Assembly: GCA_945910005.1 (NCBI GenBank)
Contig: OX246743.1
Span: forward strand, 17,322,695 to 17,386,694
Length of the DNA stretch: 64,000 nucleotides
Direction of reading: 5' to 3'
DNA from: Isoperla grammatica
Taxonomy: Eukaryota > Arthropoda > Insecta > Plecoptera > Perlodidae
Position 1 is the stretch's first letter. Every line of letters begins with the position of its first letter. A model generated the notes under the pieces. It saw only the letters and a program-made list of their open reading frames with translations, searched no databases and was not told the DNA's origin. Positions 43,648-55,202 of this stretch are shown piece by piece. Both the position numbers and the translations under genes were made by a program.

Positions 43648-45304
43648 CAACATTGTTCCAATAAATATTTCCGTTTTTCACGCTATCTTATTTAATTGGA
43701 AAGGTGTGTTAATAAGACTGGAGATATTTATTGTAACAACGAAGAGCACGAAGTTCTCTAGGTGTGTCATAGCAGGGTAGGTGCAGGTGGACATATAGCA
43801 TTAAAGCTATCGTTTAAAATAGTTTAGTAAGTGAACACAACATATATGGGCTGTGTAGAGTTGGATACTAATTTTGTCGGGTTGAAATATCGTGGTACCG
43901 ATACTCGTAAGGGGAATTGGTGCCGAAACCAGAATCATATCTACTATATCGGTCAATTCACGCTGAAATACCTCAAATATGTCATTGTGCTAGGACATGG
44001 TTGCTGGTATAAACGGGTTGGCGCCGGTTAGTTAGTATCAATTTATAGCTAAAAAAGAGAAGGAAACCGACCATTGAGACATTCTCAAATACAAGATGGC
44101 GCTATCCGACGGCTTAAGTTTAAGTTTAAGCCCCCACTAACGCAAAGTACACGAGAATACAAATTGAAGATGAAACAAGGCACTACAGTAGTTGAAAAAA
44201 TCTTTCAAAAGTTAATTCAGTGAAAGGTAACCCCCGCCCCTACTTCAACCTTTACCCCTAAATTCGTTCAAATAACCCTTTCTGTCCTGCCGAATTCAAG
44301 AGCTATCCCTCAACATAATGATACTTCTTTAAATCTACCGTCTCTACTGTCATCAATCTTTTAGTGCACATGTACTTCAAATTAAACACACACACTAATG
44401 TAGATCCAGTATAATTCTCCACAGGCTTTCTTTTAATGTGGATTTTCACAACTCTTACCGAGTAGGACAATTTACCTCGGAACATGGAGCCCTTTGATAT
44501 TTTTTATGCCTATTCAATGTTTTGCGTGGAAGATGATTTGCAGTCTTACATAAACAAACTCATGTACGTAACATTTCGTTGAGATAATTAATAATTATAT
44601 CTCATTTATGTTACGTCTTGCTTCTTTTGCTCCCAACAAACCCGCGCATATGTTTACTTTCCTCGTGCAAATCGAAATGGAAAGTGAATCACAACACGAT
44701 ACCCCTCACTGCATATTATCGTATAGCCAAGTCCATAAGCTACAACACACATTCTTCCACATTCACACATACATCACCTTGACTCTTGAGTGAGAGCACA
44801 CTGAACTCTCACTAGGAAGGTTACGAGTTCGATTCCCGCCGCGCGTTTTTATTTTCAGTCACGAGGAGAATCTTGCGATGAATTTCAACCGCCCCAAGAC
44901 ATATATATCTAATATGAATACGAGATAATGTTATAGTTATGCTTTCACACTAGGCATGGACACAATCGTGTAGCCGCTTACCGCTTACAAACCTCAAAAC
45001 AAATATGATAGATTTTCCAGAACTCTTTAGTTCGACAACCGGTTCAATTATTGAACGCAGAAAACTAATAACTAAAATGGCATTTCCTTGTTCTTCACAT
45101 AAGTTATGTATGTATGTGTAGTACAAAGCAGAGACAGAGTCGGTACTCGGTAGCCCCATGATCTAATAATATCTCTAGTAACGAGAAATATTGTTAGATC
45201 ATGCGGTAGCCCTATAGAGGTTTATCTGCTTATAGTGGATGGTGATGATATTTTGGTAATTGTGACTTATTCCTTGTCGAAGATTTCTCCTGGAAGATGT
45301 TCCA
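43648..45304. other. intergenic with a copy of the array flank
   Basis: 44036-44121 repeats 42630-42715 almost exactly, including a single 32 bp-type unit (CAAGATGGCGCTATCCGACG). TTACGAGTTCGATTCCCGCC at about 44821-44840 is a B-box-like word preceded by AGTGAGAGCACAC, a possible SINE. A hairpin with arms around CATGATCTAATAATAT lies at about 45155-45201. No gene is seen. Confidence 0.45.
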
Positions 45305-45420
45305 TTCCGTGTGGTAGATATTCCGTGTGGTAGATATTCCGTGTGGTAGATAATCCGTGTGGTAGATATTCCGTGTGGTAGATATTCCGTGTGGTAGATA
45401 TTCCGGGTGGTAGTTATTCC
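45305..45420. repeat. 16 bp minisatellite
   Basis: About seven units of ATTCCGTGTGGTAGAT, the last ones diverged (CCGGGTGGTAGTT). Confidence 0.85.
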
Positions 45421-47540
45421 GGTTGAATTATTCCGATTGTGCTCCCGGTTTGAGATTAGGGTTATCGAGAAGAAATTCATACTTATTGGAAATGGTCGTT
45501 TTTATTTGAAATGTTTGCAAATACATTTGAATGAGTTGGTTTTCGTTACGGTATCTGACACTATGTAAGCAGATTACCAACTGATGACATTTACTTCATG
45601 TCACCAGCAACCACTTTGGAGCTAAAGCAAATTGTGTTCAAACACTGTTGTATGACACATTTCCATTATACACTTGCAATTAAAGGTGAGGGGAAATTAC
45701 TCCCCCTCCCATCTCAAAATTCCCCTACCTTCCGCACTTCGCAGGATACAATTGGGGGTCATCTATTTATATGAATACAGAAGGTTGTTTTAGATTGAAT
45801 GCATGCGGGGCCGCCATAGACTACTGTGCTATTAGTTGGGTTGTTATAGGTTACTCCTACTTTGCTAATTATCTTATTTAACTGTTGCACTCTAACCTCG
45901 AACCAGACCTCGATCCCGACAGAATTAGTTCTGTGTTTTGGCCACGAGGCTACACTGAGGAAGGTATAATTACTTATGGGCATGGAGGGGCCAAAGGAAC
46001 CACACAAAGTGGCAGTTATGATTCGTTGTACTGCACATCCAAGCAATAGTACTCAGGTACCAAACACCTGTTTTTGCTTAAGGCTACAAATAAATCAAAC
46101 AAATTTGTATTAATTTGTAGCCACTCAGTTACAAGAGCTAATTTTCAGTGGGGGGCATTTATTCCACTTATTATGTGCTTCGTTGATATGACGTCTCTAA
46201 AGTCATGGACCCCCACCAGACAATTGTCTCGATTCGAAAATGGCAGGATTTGAGGTGAGGTTTTAAAATGGCATGCTTATAAGAAGCATTTTCAAAGACG
46301 TCGATTTTATGCAATGCCTGTACTAATAATGTCATGTAATTACACCCAAGCTGACAGCCAAGTGCCAACAATAACAATACCTAAAATAACAGCTAAATAA
46401 TTAACAGTCGATTGATCATTGGAATTCCGTACGTTGATAAATCAAGGGCGATTGTAGACTAGTCCTTATTTACTCAAAGTGTAAAATATGTAGCTGAGAA
46501 AGGAACAATTTTTAAAACTCGATGCATTTTACATTTTAAAAGGTAATTGTATAATTGAAGATGACTTTTATAAGTAAATTACTTAAAATCAGTGGTTATT
46601 AGCACTTTGCTCGTATTAAAAAAAAAAGAGTTATTTTATTGTTGCAATTTATCGCTATATTGCTAAAACTGTTTGTCTCAATTCAAGATATAATAGAGGT
46701 GATCATTCGCCCCCGTCGAACCAACTCAAATCGTACCCACATCTGCGTGAAGGAACCGATTACATTACGAGTATTACCAACCCGACCAAAACACTGACAA
46801 CTGAGGAAACTAATTCTCTTGATTTCCAATAGAAAACACGCGGCAAAAACGTGTGGTTGACGACATAATTCGTAATAAACAATTGCGATCTTTTTCTAAG
46901 CTTACTTTCGCTGATGTTATCGCAGAGATTTCCGTGAAAAGTGTCGTTCACACTCGAGAACGATTTTCCGCATGAATGACCCGGAAATGGTTAGGGGAAA
47001 GGGACATATACGATTTCCCGGTATTTTTTATTTTGTATTTTCCTCCTCATCCATTGTCAGGTGCGTGCGGGATAAAGGGACACTTTCCACGTAAATGTAG
47101 TTCCTGTTCGCCCAACCCTCACGTCTTACTAATGCCTCGCTAGCGTGTGTTTAGTATGCCCTTCAACGCTTGTTTGAGGTCATTGAGTATGGCTGTGATT
47201 GTCACACTTACCAAGAAGATTTAGGCTTTGGGCTTCGATAATGTGCGTTAGTATTCATGTCGAGTAGAGTTTTTTCGCTTCCGTACTACGTTTGACATTG
47301 AGGCTCGGATTGATATTCTAGCTTCTTCTTCTTCTTCTTCTTCTTCTTCTTCTTCTTCTTTTCTGCACAGATCGTGCGATGGCATTTGCTTCCCGCGCGC
47401 GGTTGTTGAGAAACAATAGAGCGATAACCTTTGTCCAAATACTGTAATATACTCTACCTATTGGTATTTGCTTTGTCCGCAGGTGTTCGCACTGTCCACA
47501 TCACTGATTCACATACTGTATATTTTCATATTTAATAATA
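45421..47540. other. intergenic, no gene seen
   Basis: It contains a (CTT)n tract at 47332-47362. Open frames of 95 codons or fewer lack motifs or conservation signals. Confidence 0.4.
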
Positions 47541-47832
47541 TTACATGAAAAAAATAATTTTTTTAACAAACAACGCTTATATTTAAATGCACTAAAAGGT
47601 AAAAAATAAATTTTCGCCCAACAAATTTTTGCCTCACTCGGAAAATAAAAGCGTTGGGCGCTTTTCCTGCATAAACAGCAGAATACTGCAATCTATGTCA
47701 ATACCGAAAGCGCCCAACGCTTTTGTTTTCCGAGTGAGGCAAAAATTTGTTGGCCGAAAATTTATTTTTTACTTTTTAGTGCATTTAAATATATAAGCGT
47801 TGTTTGTTAAAAAAATTATTTTTTTCATGTAA
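47541..47832. mobile_element. palindromic element, left copy
   Basis: Arms of about 120 bp begin TTACATGAAAAAAATAATT and contain CGCCCAACAAATTTTTGCC and AAAGCGTTGGGCGCTTT, returning as their complements after a short unique loop. The copy at 50409-50686 is the same element. Confidence 0.8.
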
Positions 47833-47850
47833 TATTATTTTACACCTTTA

Positions 47851-47998
47851 AGGGCCGGTATTTCAATGTCCAGTTAAAGTGTCAAGTAAATTTAACTGTC
47901 AGGTAAGCCAAGTTTGGTGTATTTCTATTGGCCGTTGTCATGGTGAAAACAATTTAACTGAGAAGTAGATTTTAACTGGACATTGAAATACCGGCCCT
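47851..47998. mobile_element. TA-target MITE, 148 bp
   Basis: Ends AGGGCCGGTATTTCAATGTC and its complement flank a CTATTGGCCGTTGTCATGG centre. TA lies on both sides (47849-47850, 47999-48000). The right arm of the palindrome gives the empty site, so the boundary and the TA duplication are directly shown. Confidence 0.92.
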
Positions 47999-48003
47999 TA
48001 GTC

Positions 48004-48261
48004 TTAAAGAATCTTGCAATCAAATATATGCTCATTGGACGTGTCCGAATTTAAAAGACTGCATACGTGTGTACTTGTACTTGTTAACTTCACTCGCAAA
48101 CTAGCGTGCTCGCATTGCAAACTTGAATTTCGGACAGTTCCGTTCATGCACGATCCAGCGATCGGCCAACAATGACATTCTTGCTGCATAGAAACATATC
48201 CGATGCTTTCGTCTCGAATATTTGAGTTCCGAAAAACCAGCGGTAATTCCGATGCCTGCAT
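48004..48261 (-). CDS. 85-codon conserved frame, left arm
   Basis: The product begins MQASELPLVFRNSNIRDESI and includes QQECHCWPIAGSCMNG. I do not recognise it. It has five cysteines, no signal peptide and no known domain. Its twin at 50129-50386 differs by only a few residues, which reflects the arm duplication rather than proven selection. It may be a piece of a larger transposon protein or non-coding. Confidence 0.25.
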   Translation of the reverse strand: MQASELPLVFRNSNIRDESIGYVSMQQECHCWPIAGSCMNGTVRNSSLQCEHASLRVKLTSTSTHVCSLLNSDTSNEHIFDCKIL

Positions 48262-50128
48262 GTGGTTGGCCCATCCTCACTAGCTGTGACTAATTTCCCA
48301 TTTGAAGCTAATTGTTTAATTAATTAGTTATGGTGGATTAATTAATTAATTAGTGAATCTGATAATTTATTCATGTATTGTCATTTAGAAAATACAACTG
48401 TTTGAAAATTTTCAGCTCGATCGGACGTTGGGAAGTGGGTGAAATATCGATTCCCACATAAAACTTTGATTTATTAATTATGATGGCTTACTTGATTATT
48501 TATTAAATGTGACAATTGATTCATGTATTGTCATTAAAAATACGTCTGTGTGAAAACTGTCAGCTTAATTCGACGTTCGGAAGTGGGTGAAATATCGATT
48601 CCCATATAAAACATCAATTAATTAATTATGATAAATTAATTGATTATTTAGTAAATATGACAAATGATTAGTGTATTGTCATTACGAATACGTCTGTGTG
48701 AAAATTTTCAACTCGATTCAACGTTGAAAAGTGGGTGAACCATCGATTTCCATATAAAACATTAATTAATTAATTATTATGAATTAATTGACTATTTAGT
48801 AAATATGACAATTGATGCGTGTATTGTCATTAAGAATACGTCTGTGTGAAAAACTTCAGCTCGATCGGACATTTAAAAGTAAGTGAAATATCGATTTTAA
48901 GATTCCGTCCAGACAGACAGACAAACACATGAAGCTAATATAAGCGTTGTAAAATATCGATTATTGATTGTGGTTATCGCTCACTCGTCGATGGTGTTCT
49001 CAGATCCTACAGGGTCGCTTTAAATTAAAGTCCCTCTCCCCCCCCCCCCCCCCCCCCCCCCCACCCCCACACACACTAAAAATCAGTCTTGTTACTGGGT
49101 GGGTTGACTCTAAATATGAATTTATTTTTTATTTATTTATTTATTTTTGTGTAATACTTATACTATATTAGCCCCAACGTAACTATAGTTTCATACCAGC
49201 CTCAGGTCTTGCCTACTTGAAATATCGACCTTTGATTGGTTATCGCTCACTCGTCGATGGTGTTCGGAGACAGGGTTGTTTTAGTCGCTATAAATTAAAG
49301 TCCCCCACTGAAAATCAGTTTCGTTACTGAGTGGGTAGACTCTAAATGTGAATTTGTTTATTTGTTTATTCCATTTTCATGTTCAAAGAAAATCAATGTT
49401 CTTTCCATTCGTAAAGGCAGTCTTCTGCTTAGTAGAGTGGCCAATTGCGTCACACCCAGGCATCCAACCCAAGGTAGTATCTGTTTCAAGTAGGTATAGT
49501 ATATACCCTCGTTTGGCTCAACCTTAGCTTTGAAACGATGATCGCGGTGAGGTTACCCAGCACTCGTTTTCAATTTATTATTACAACGCTTATATTAGCT
49601 TCATGTGTTTGTCTGTCTGTCTGGACGGAATCTTAAAATCGATATTTCACTTACTTCTAAATGTCCGATCGAGCTGAAATTTTTCACACAGACGTATTCA
49701 TAATGACAATACATGCATCAATTGTCATAAATACTAAATAGTCAATTAATTCATCATAATTAATTAATTAATTAATGTTTTATATGGAAATCGATGGTTC
49801 ACCCACTTCCCAACGTCAAATTGAGCTGAAAGTTTTCACACTGACGTATTCTTAATGACAATACATGAATCAATTGTCATATTTACTAAATAATCAATGA
49901 AGCCATACAAAATTAATTAATCAAAGTTTTATGTGGGAATTGATATTTCACCCACTTCCCAACGTCCGATCGAGCTGAAAATTTTCACACAGTCGTATTT
50001 TCTAATTGACAATATATGAATACATTATCAGATTCACTAATTCATTAATTAATCCACCATAACTAATTAATTAAACAATTAGCTTCATATGGGAAATTAG
50101 TCACAGCTAGTGAGGATGGGCCAACCAC

Positions 50129-50386
50129 ATGCAGGCATCGGAATTACCGCTGGTTGTTCGGGACTCAAATATCCGTGACGAAAGCATCGGATATGTTTCT
50201 ATGCAGCAAGAATGTCATTGTTGGCCGATCGCTGGATCGTGCATGAACGGAACTGTCCGAAATTCAAGTTTGCAATGCGAGCACGCTAGTTTGCGAGTGA
50301 AGTTGACAAGTACAAGTACACGAGTATGCAGTCTTCTAAATTCGGACACGTCCAATGAGCATATATTCGATTGCAAGATTCTTTAA
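50129..50386 (+). CDS. 85-codon conserved frame, right arm
   Basis: Inverted twin of the frame at 48004-48261, starting MQASELPLVVRDSNIRDESI. Most differences are single-residue changes and neither copy has a stop. Function unknown. Confidence 0.25.
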   Translation: MQASELPLVVRDSNIRDESIGYVSMQQECHCWPIAGSCMNGTVRNSSLQCEHASLRVKLTSTSTRVCSLLNSDTSNEHIFDCKIL

Positions 50387-50408
50387 GACTAAAAAGTATA
50401 AAATAATA

Positions 50409-50686
50409 TTACATGAAAAAAATAATTCTTTTTAAAAACAACGCTTATATTTAAATGCACTAAAAAGTAAAAATTAAATTTTCGCCCAACAAATTTTTGT
50501 CTCACTCGGAAAATAAAAGCGTTGGGTGCTTTCGGTATTGACATAGATTGCAGTATCCTGCTGTTTATGCAGGGAAAGCGCCCAACGCTTTTACGTTCCG
50601 AGTGAGACAAAATTTGTTGGGTGAACATTTCTTTTTTTTCTTTTTAGTGCATTTAAATATAAGCGTTGTTTATTTTTTTCATGTAA
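50409..50686. mobile_element. palindromic element, right copy
   Basis: Same element as 47541-47832, with small indels. It ends TTTTTTTCATGTAA. Confidence 0.8.
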
Positions 50687-50687
50687 T

Positions 50688-51368
50688 TTTTTCAATATCT
50701 ACATTTTAGACGCTCTCATTTAGTACCAATCATGCACTTATTCGTTAGATAAAAGACAATCATTAGTGGAATAGCATTATCACCTTGAAGTATTAACTAC
50801 TTAGTAGTAGCTTACTTGAAGGTGAACTCATGAGATGTCATTCCAGGTGAACTTGAACTGATGTAATGACATCGTGATCGCATTGTAAAGCCGAAGATTA
50901 CTGGCTGTATCTTTTTCGGATGTGTCATCGTACATATCCAGCAGGAAAACACCTGATTTGTATTTATTATTTAATGTATTTAATGTTTTTCGTAGCATAA
51001 TATACAATAAAACCTTTAGGTCACAAACAAGCAAACATACAAACGCTACATTTTGATAAGAACAAAATAGGTGAGTTTATATAAAATATTTACTTCAATA
51101 CTTCACTCGATTCCCTATATCTCCAATGATGACATTTCTGTTTCACATATCGTATTTTGACAACAAAGCTAATTGAGACGAAAGTTTACCCTGGCTGGAA
51201 GAAAGAGCAACTAGCTAGCTAGCTAATGTGTGTGGCATTGTCGCAAATTATACAACAGCAAAAAAGACGACTTTGGTCGTGGTATTATCTAAATTCCCCA
51301 AAAAAGTCCCGAGTAGCCATTTCGTGACGACTCCCATAATTTGAAAACCACTATACTTGCATTGTTCA
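50688..51368. other. intergenic, no gene seen
   Basis: AT-rich sequence. The short frame at 50828-51034 is unremarkable. Confidence 0.35.
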
Positions 51369-51715
51369 AACCTTGTGAATGCTGAGTGTCAGAACCAATC
51401 AACGGGTGGTTTTTTCTAAAACTGACATTCGATTGACCCAAGGGCGTAACTAAGGGACAGCCGGGACCGCGGTCGCGGGGGGGCCAATCGCTCTAGGGGG
51501 CCCAAAAATTATTTCTAAGTCATGCATATATACTATCACTATCATCAATTTTCGGATTAAAAGAAAAAATATGCTTTAATAAAAAAAAAACATGCAAATA
51601 TTAAAACTTCTATGGGGGGCCCATAAATGTGCTTGCAGAGGGGCCCTAGAGTTGTAGTTACGCCACTGGATTGACCAATGCTTCACTCATCTATGACGTC
51701 AGCATCCACAACGTT
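51369..51715. mobile_element. CRE-ended MITE interrupted by a hAT MITE
   Basis: The left half starts AACCTTGTGAATGCTGA and runs to GACATTCGATTGACC. The right half resumes GATTGACCAATGCTTCACTC and ends CTATGACGTCAGCATCCAC. This is the family of 30333-30677. The left end has lost its TGACGTCA (it reads GCTGAGTGTCAG). Confidence 0.75.
51439..51668. mobile_element. hAT MITE, 230 bp
   Basis: Ends CAAGGGCGTAACTA and TAGTTACGCCACTG, with identical 8 bp flanks GATTGACC (51431-51438 and 51669-51676). Same family as 27088-27444. Confidence 0.9.
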
Positions 51716-51839
51716 ACAGTGTTTGTTTGTTGCCGCCAATTCCCCACACATTCTTGTTCATCATTGATAGAAATGCAGCGATGAAAAAAACCTGTTGATT
51801 GGGTTCGATAGCGTTCACTTTTACGTTCGTGTTACACAT

Positions 51840-51975
51840 CGGCGACCGGGCGTGACCGCTACTGACTGCGACCGCTGCATCAAGGTCATGACGTCACAGA
51901 TAGTCGCGTCGCGTTCGAATCCCGCCACGATGTGTTTACATCTCATTATACGCCTTGATATTACCCCCCCCCCCT
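51840..51975 (+). repeat. tRNA-derived SINE-like sequence, copy 1
   Basis: CGCGTTCGAATCCCGCCACG is a B-box/T-arm pattern, followed by a tail (CATCTCATTATACGCCTTGA) shared with copy 2 near 52440. An A box is not clear in this copy. Confidence 0.5.
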
Positions 51976-52364
51976 TAATCCTAGCTTTAATTGTTCTGCA
52001 AATATGTAGGTTTACGCAAAAATTAGTGACAACATTTGTTGCATCAAACTTGTCAATGTAACAAGGAAATAATTATACTACAAGCCAACTTAGTTATAAT
52101 AAAGTCAAATTTATACCACCAGTTTAATAAATTCTATAATTTTCTAAAAAAATCTGGTTAAATTATCCCTTTCATCAAAGCACCTATACTCCTTCTAAAA
52201 CACTTTAACCCATGCGAAGAATTTAATTTACAAAGAAATCGCCTTCGGCGCAGTAGTGGGGGACATTTTCCATTTAATTGTTTCAGGTGGAAAACTTCCT
52301 TTGTGGTTGTGGATGTATCTTCCTCTACGTCAGCCCCCCCGAGATATATTCCTGCGTACGCCAC

Positions 52365-52470
52365 GGTGGTGGGGAAGGTTGCGTTCCGGCCGTGTAGAAC
52401 CAGCGGGGCCGCGTTCGAATCCCGCCACGACGTATTTTATATCTCGTTATACTCCGTGATAATACTCGTT
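52365..52470 (+). repeat. tRNA-derived SINE-like sequence, copy 2
   Basis: GGTGGTGGGGAAGG is an A-box-like start, and CGCGTTCGAATCCCGCCACG the B box about 45 bases later. The tail TATCTCGTTATACTCCGTGA matches copy 1. It lies just before the 106 bp satellite. Confidence 0.5.
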
Positions 52471-52649
52471 GTAAAGTGACAGACTTTCAAAGCCTCTCCC
52501 CGAGTCCACACAGAGCAATGTTACATTTCGGAGCATCAGTTGTTCTGCTGATTAACTCACTATAGTACATTACTTATTGTTACTAGTTATTGCGTTACCG
52601 TGTAATCACCTCCTAAAGTGCCTCTTACGACTGGCAGAGCCAGCCGGGC

Positions 52650-55202
52650 GACCTGTCCTATCCCGAGACCAAACGAAGGCTGTGATGTGGCTCATTGGTC
52701 TTATGGGTTTATTATACACTATACTTCTAATCTAGAAGATCCAATGCTCTATTCCCGGTTGTCCTATCCCGAGACCAAACGAAGGCTGTGGTGTGGCTCA
52801 TTGGTCTTATGGGTTTATTATACACTATACTTCTAATCTAGAAGATCCAATGCTCTATTCCCGGTTGTCCTATCCCGAGACCAAACGAAGGCTGTGATGT
52901 GGCTCATTGGTCTTATGGGTTTATTATACACTATACTTCTAATCTAGAAGATCCAATGCTCTATTCCCGGTTGTCCTATCCCGAGACCAAACGAAGGCTG
53001 TGATGTGGTGGCTCATTGGTCTTATGGGTTTATTATACACTATACTTCTAATCTAGAAGATCCAATGCTCTATTCCCGGTTGTCCTATCCCGAGACCAAA
53101 CGAAGGCTGTGATGTGGCTCATTGGTCTTATGGGTTTATTATACACTATACTTCTAATCTAGAAGATCCAATGCTCTATTCCCGGTTGTCCTATCCCGAG
53201 ACCAAACGAAGGCTGTGATGTGGCTCATTGGTCTTATGGGTTTATTATACACTATACTTCTAATCTAGAAGATCCAATGCTCTATTCCCGGTTGTCCTAT
53301 CCCGAGACCAAACGAAGGCTGTGATGTGGCTCATTGGTCTTATGGGTTTATTATACACTATACTTCTAATCTAGAAGATCCAATGCTCTATTCCCGGTTG
53401 TCCTATCCCGAGACCAAACGAAGGCTGTGATGTGGCTCATTGGTCTTATGGGTTTATTATACACTATACTTCTAATCTAGAAGATCCAATGCTCTATTCC
53501 CGGTTGTCCTATCCCGAGACCAAACGAAGGCTGTGATGTGGCTCATTGGTCTTATGGGTTTATTATACACTATACTTCTAATCTAGAAGATCCAATGCTC
53601 TATTCCCGGTTGTCCTATCCCGAGACCAAACGAAGGCTGTGATGTGGCTCATTGGTCTTATGGGTTTATTATACACTATACTTCTAATCTAGAAGATCCA
53701 ATGCTCTATTCCCGGTTGTCCTATCCCGAGACCAAACGAAGGCTGTGATGTGGCTCATTGGTCTTATGGGTTTATTATACACTATACTTCTAATCTAGAA
53801 GATCCAATGCTCTATTCCCGGTTGTCCTATCCCGAGACCAAACGAAGGCTGTGATGTGGCTCATTGGTCTTATGGGTTTATTATACACTATACTTCTAAT
53901 CTAGAAGATCCAATGCTCTATTCCCGGTTGTCCTATCCCGAGACCAAACGAAGGCTGTGATGTGGCTCATTGGTCTTATGGGTTTATTATACACTATACT
54001 TCTAATCTAGAAGATCCAATGCTCTATTCCCGGTTGTCCTATCCCGAGACCAAACGAAGGCTGTGATGTGGCTCATTGGTCTTATGGGTTTATTATACAC
54101 TATACTTCTAATCTAGAAGATCCAATGCTCTATTCCCGGTTGTCCTATCCCGAGACCAAACGAAGGCTGTGATGTGGCTCATTGGTCTTATGGGTTTATT
54201 ATACACTATACTTCTAATCTAGAGGATCCAATGCTCTATTCCCGGTTGTCCTATCCCGAGACCAAACGAAGGCTGTGATGTGGCTCATTGGTCTTATGGG
54301 TTTATTATACACTATACTTCTAATCTAGAAGATCCAATGCTCTATTCCCGGTTGTCCTATCCCGAGACCAAACGAAGGCTGTGATGTGGCTCATTGGTCT
54401 TATGGGTTTATTATACACTATACTTCTAATCTAGAAGATCCAATGCTCTATTCCCGGTTGTCCTATCCCGAGACCAAACGAAGGCTGTGATGTGGCTCAT
54501 TGGTCTTATGGGTTTATTATACACTATACTTCTAATCTAGAAGATCCAATGCTCTATTCCCGGTTGTCCTATCCCGAGACCAAACGAAGGCTGTGATGTG
54601 GCTCATTGGTCTTATGGGTTTATTATACACTATACTTCTAATCTAGAAGATCCAATGCTCTATTCCCGGTTGTCCTATCCCAAGACCAAACGAAGGCTGT
54701 GATGTGGCTCATTGCTCTTATGGGTTTATTATACACTATACTTCTAATCTAGAAGATCCAATGCTCTATTCCCGGTTGTCCTATCCCGAGACCAAACGAA
54801 GGCTGTGATGTGGCTCATTGGTCTTATGGGTTTATTATACACTATACTTCTAATCTAGAAGATCCAATGCTCTATTCCCGGTTGTCCTATCCCGAGACCA
54901 AACGAAGGCTGTGATGTGGCTCATTGGTCTTATGGGTTTATTATACACTATACTTCTAATCTAGAAGATCCAATGCTCTATTCCCGGTTGTCCTATCCCG
55001 AGACCAAACGAAGGCTGTGATGTGGCTCATTGGTCTTATGGGTTTATTATACACTATACTTCTAATCTAGAAGATCCAATGCTCTATTCCCGGTTGTCCT
55101 ATCCCGAGACCAAACGAAGGCTGTGATGTGGCTCATTGGTCTTATGGGTTTATTATACACTATACTTCTAATCTAGAGGATCCAATGCTCTATTCCCGGT
55201 TC
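52650..55202. repeat. 106 bp satellite, about 24 units
   Basis: Head-to-tail units start GGTTGTCCTATCCCGAGACC. They are nearly identical: rare changes include GAGGATCC for GAAGATCC and one 3 bp insertion (GTGGTGGCTC near 53006). Each unit has TGGCTCATTGG (A-box-like) and, about 50 bases later, GCTCTATTCCCGG (11 of 13 with a GTTCGATTCCCGG B box). On the other strand it has CTTCGTTTGGTCTCGGGA, close to a CENP-B box. It is not a coding array. Confidence 0.97.

Larger units (their letters stand above)
47541..50686. repeat. 3.1 kb imperfect palindrome (long inverted repeat)
   Basis: Left arm 47541-48953 and right arm 49581-50687 are inverted copies around a 627 bp centre. In order from the outside, each arm has a palindromic element (47541-47832; 50409-50686), an 85-codon frame (48004-48261 minus; 50129-50386 plus), and three to four tandem blocks of about 147 bp containing GAAGTGGGTGAAATATCGAT. 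The arms meet at the centre with CAGACAGACAGACAAACACA and its complement. The left arm alone holds a 148 bp MITE. The centre has a direct repeat (about 48961-49130 and 49231-49365) and a C-run. Confidence 0.85.

Noticed and set aside
44608..44793. 61-codon frame as a small gene
   Set aside because: No motif, no splice signals and composition like the flanks.
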